A DNA stretch of 64,000 nucleotides from NCBI GenBank assembly GCA_050084515.1, contig CM114273.1, positions 8,742,001 to 8,806,000 on the forward strand. The letters are read 5' to 3'. Positions 63,620-64,000 of this stretch are shown here, one piece after another (the stretch's first letter is position 1; each line of letters opens with the position of its first letter). The notes beneath the pieces are model-generated. The model made no database searches, was not told where the DNA came from, and saw nothing but the letters and a program-made list of their open reading frames with translations. Position numbers and translations under genes: made by a program. This DNA is from Blasia pusilla (lineage: Eukaryota; Marchantiophyta; Marchantiopsida; Blasiales).

Positions 63620-64000
63620 CTATGTACATCTGGGACACATCCATCGTCCCTGAGGAAGCCTAGTGAGAGGTGGCGTCAAACATGCCATATGCCATCCTCT
63701 CGAACACCCATCACAGACTAGCATCGTGGCCGCACCACGGGCAGAACCACACAACATACAACGCAAGCCTGCAGGAACTACTACTAAGCTCGGATCTACT
63801 ATACCATCAATGTTAGGAAGGTGACATGACGCACAATTACGCACATGGTCCTTCCATACCATACCATCGCGTCCCTCCAGCAAGAGAACACCCGATGGCA
63901 AAATGTCACGCACTCTCAGGATAGTGTGCCCTGCAGTCACATCCAACGTCGTCAGTGCTGTTTGCTGCAAATAGACATAATCTCTTTGATGAAACCTCCG
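63620..64000 (-). pseudogene. polyprotein C-terminus with PHD finger (partial, runs off window)
   Basis: The frame is open from the right edge of the window to a stop at 63620. The DYVYLQQTALTTLDV start resembles the segment after a retroviral-type integrase. RVRDILPSGVLLLEGRDG and CASCHLPNIDGIVDPSL follow, then a PHD finger: CMLC, CDGC, GWHMAC and CPRC, in C4-H-C3 order (about 63760-63623). The apparent first Met of the open frame is a TTG, so the true start lies outside. Given the flanking LTR pieces, I take it as the 3' end of a pol gene in an LTR element, though a host PHD protein cannot be excluded. Listed as pseudogene only because it sits among relics; no stop is seen in the visible part. 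Confidence 0.6.

Overview
The window looks like nuclear DNA of a land plant with a repeat-rich genome. Two intact host genes support this: a 28-exon O-GlcNAc transferase of the plant SECRET AGENT type (minus strand, 50132-39790) and a four-exon cytosolic ribosomal protein eS12 gene (minus strand, 17502-16635) with a telo-box-like promoter motif. Both have GT-AG introns, and their spliced reading frames are open from start to stop. The lineage cannot be fixed from the sequence. The load of RNA and DNA transposons, including an endonuclease type rarely reported in flowering plants, would fit a non-flowering plant.

Layout. 1-1130: a nucleosome-length tandem satellite. 1124-6435: two divergent, decayed, unrecognised genes. 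The rightward one carries a DGNHR motif like that of ParB/sulfiredoxin-fold proteins. A 27-nt palindrome recurs ten times in its apparent intron and twice in the shared promoter region. 6615-13852: nested LTR elements (a gag-only element abutting a Ty3/gypsy element with a 1,018-bp LTR and a primer-binding site). 15647-16452: a triple 268-bp tandem repeat, followed by eS12. 18405-20300: a PIF/Harbinger transposase pseudogene split by a solo LTR. 20300-32250: mostly gene-free, with small tandem duplications, a LINE remnant and unrecognised fragments. 32250-36860: a second gag-only LTR element next to an hAT transposase remnant. 39790-50132: the SEC gene. 51639-54611: a near-complete non-LTR retrotransposon ORF with the order C2H2 finger, reverse transcriptase, CCHC, restriction-like endonuclease. 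55800-56850: fold-back repeats, an LTR fragment and a duplication. 59347-63440: a MULE transposase remnant and a third gag/LTR copy. 63620-64000: the C-terminal end of a polyprotein ending in a PHD finger.

The two host genes are housekeeping genes: one for translation, one for nucleocytoplasmic O-GlcNAc signalling. Almost everything else is mobile DNA in decay. Many interior stop codons are of the CAA/CAG/CGA to TAA/TAG/TGA type expected from deamination of methylated cytosine. The strongest candidates for something undescribed are the palindrome array with the ParB-like gene, and the restriction-like-endonuclease retrotransposon.
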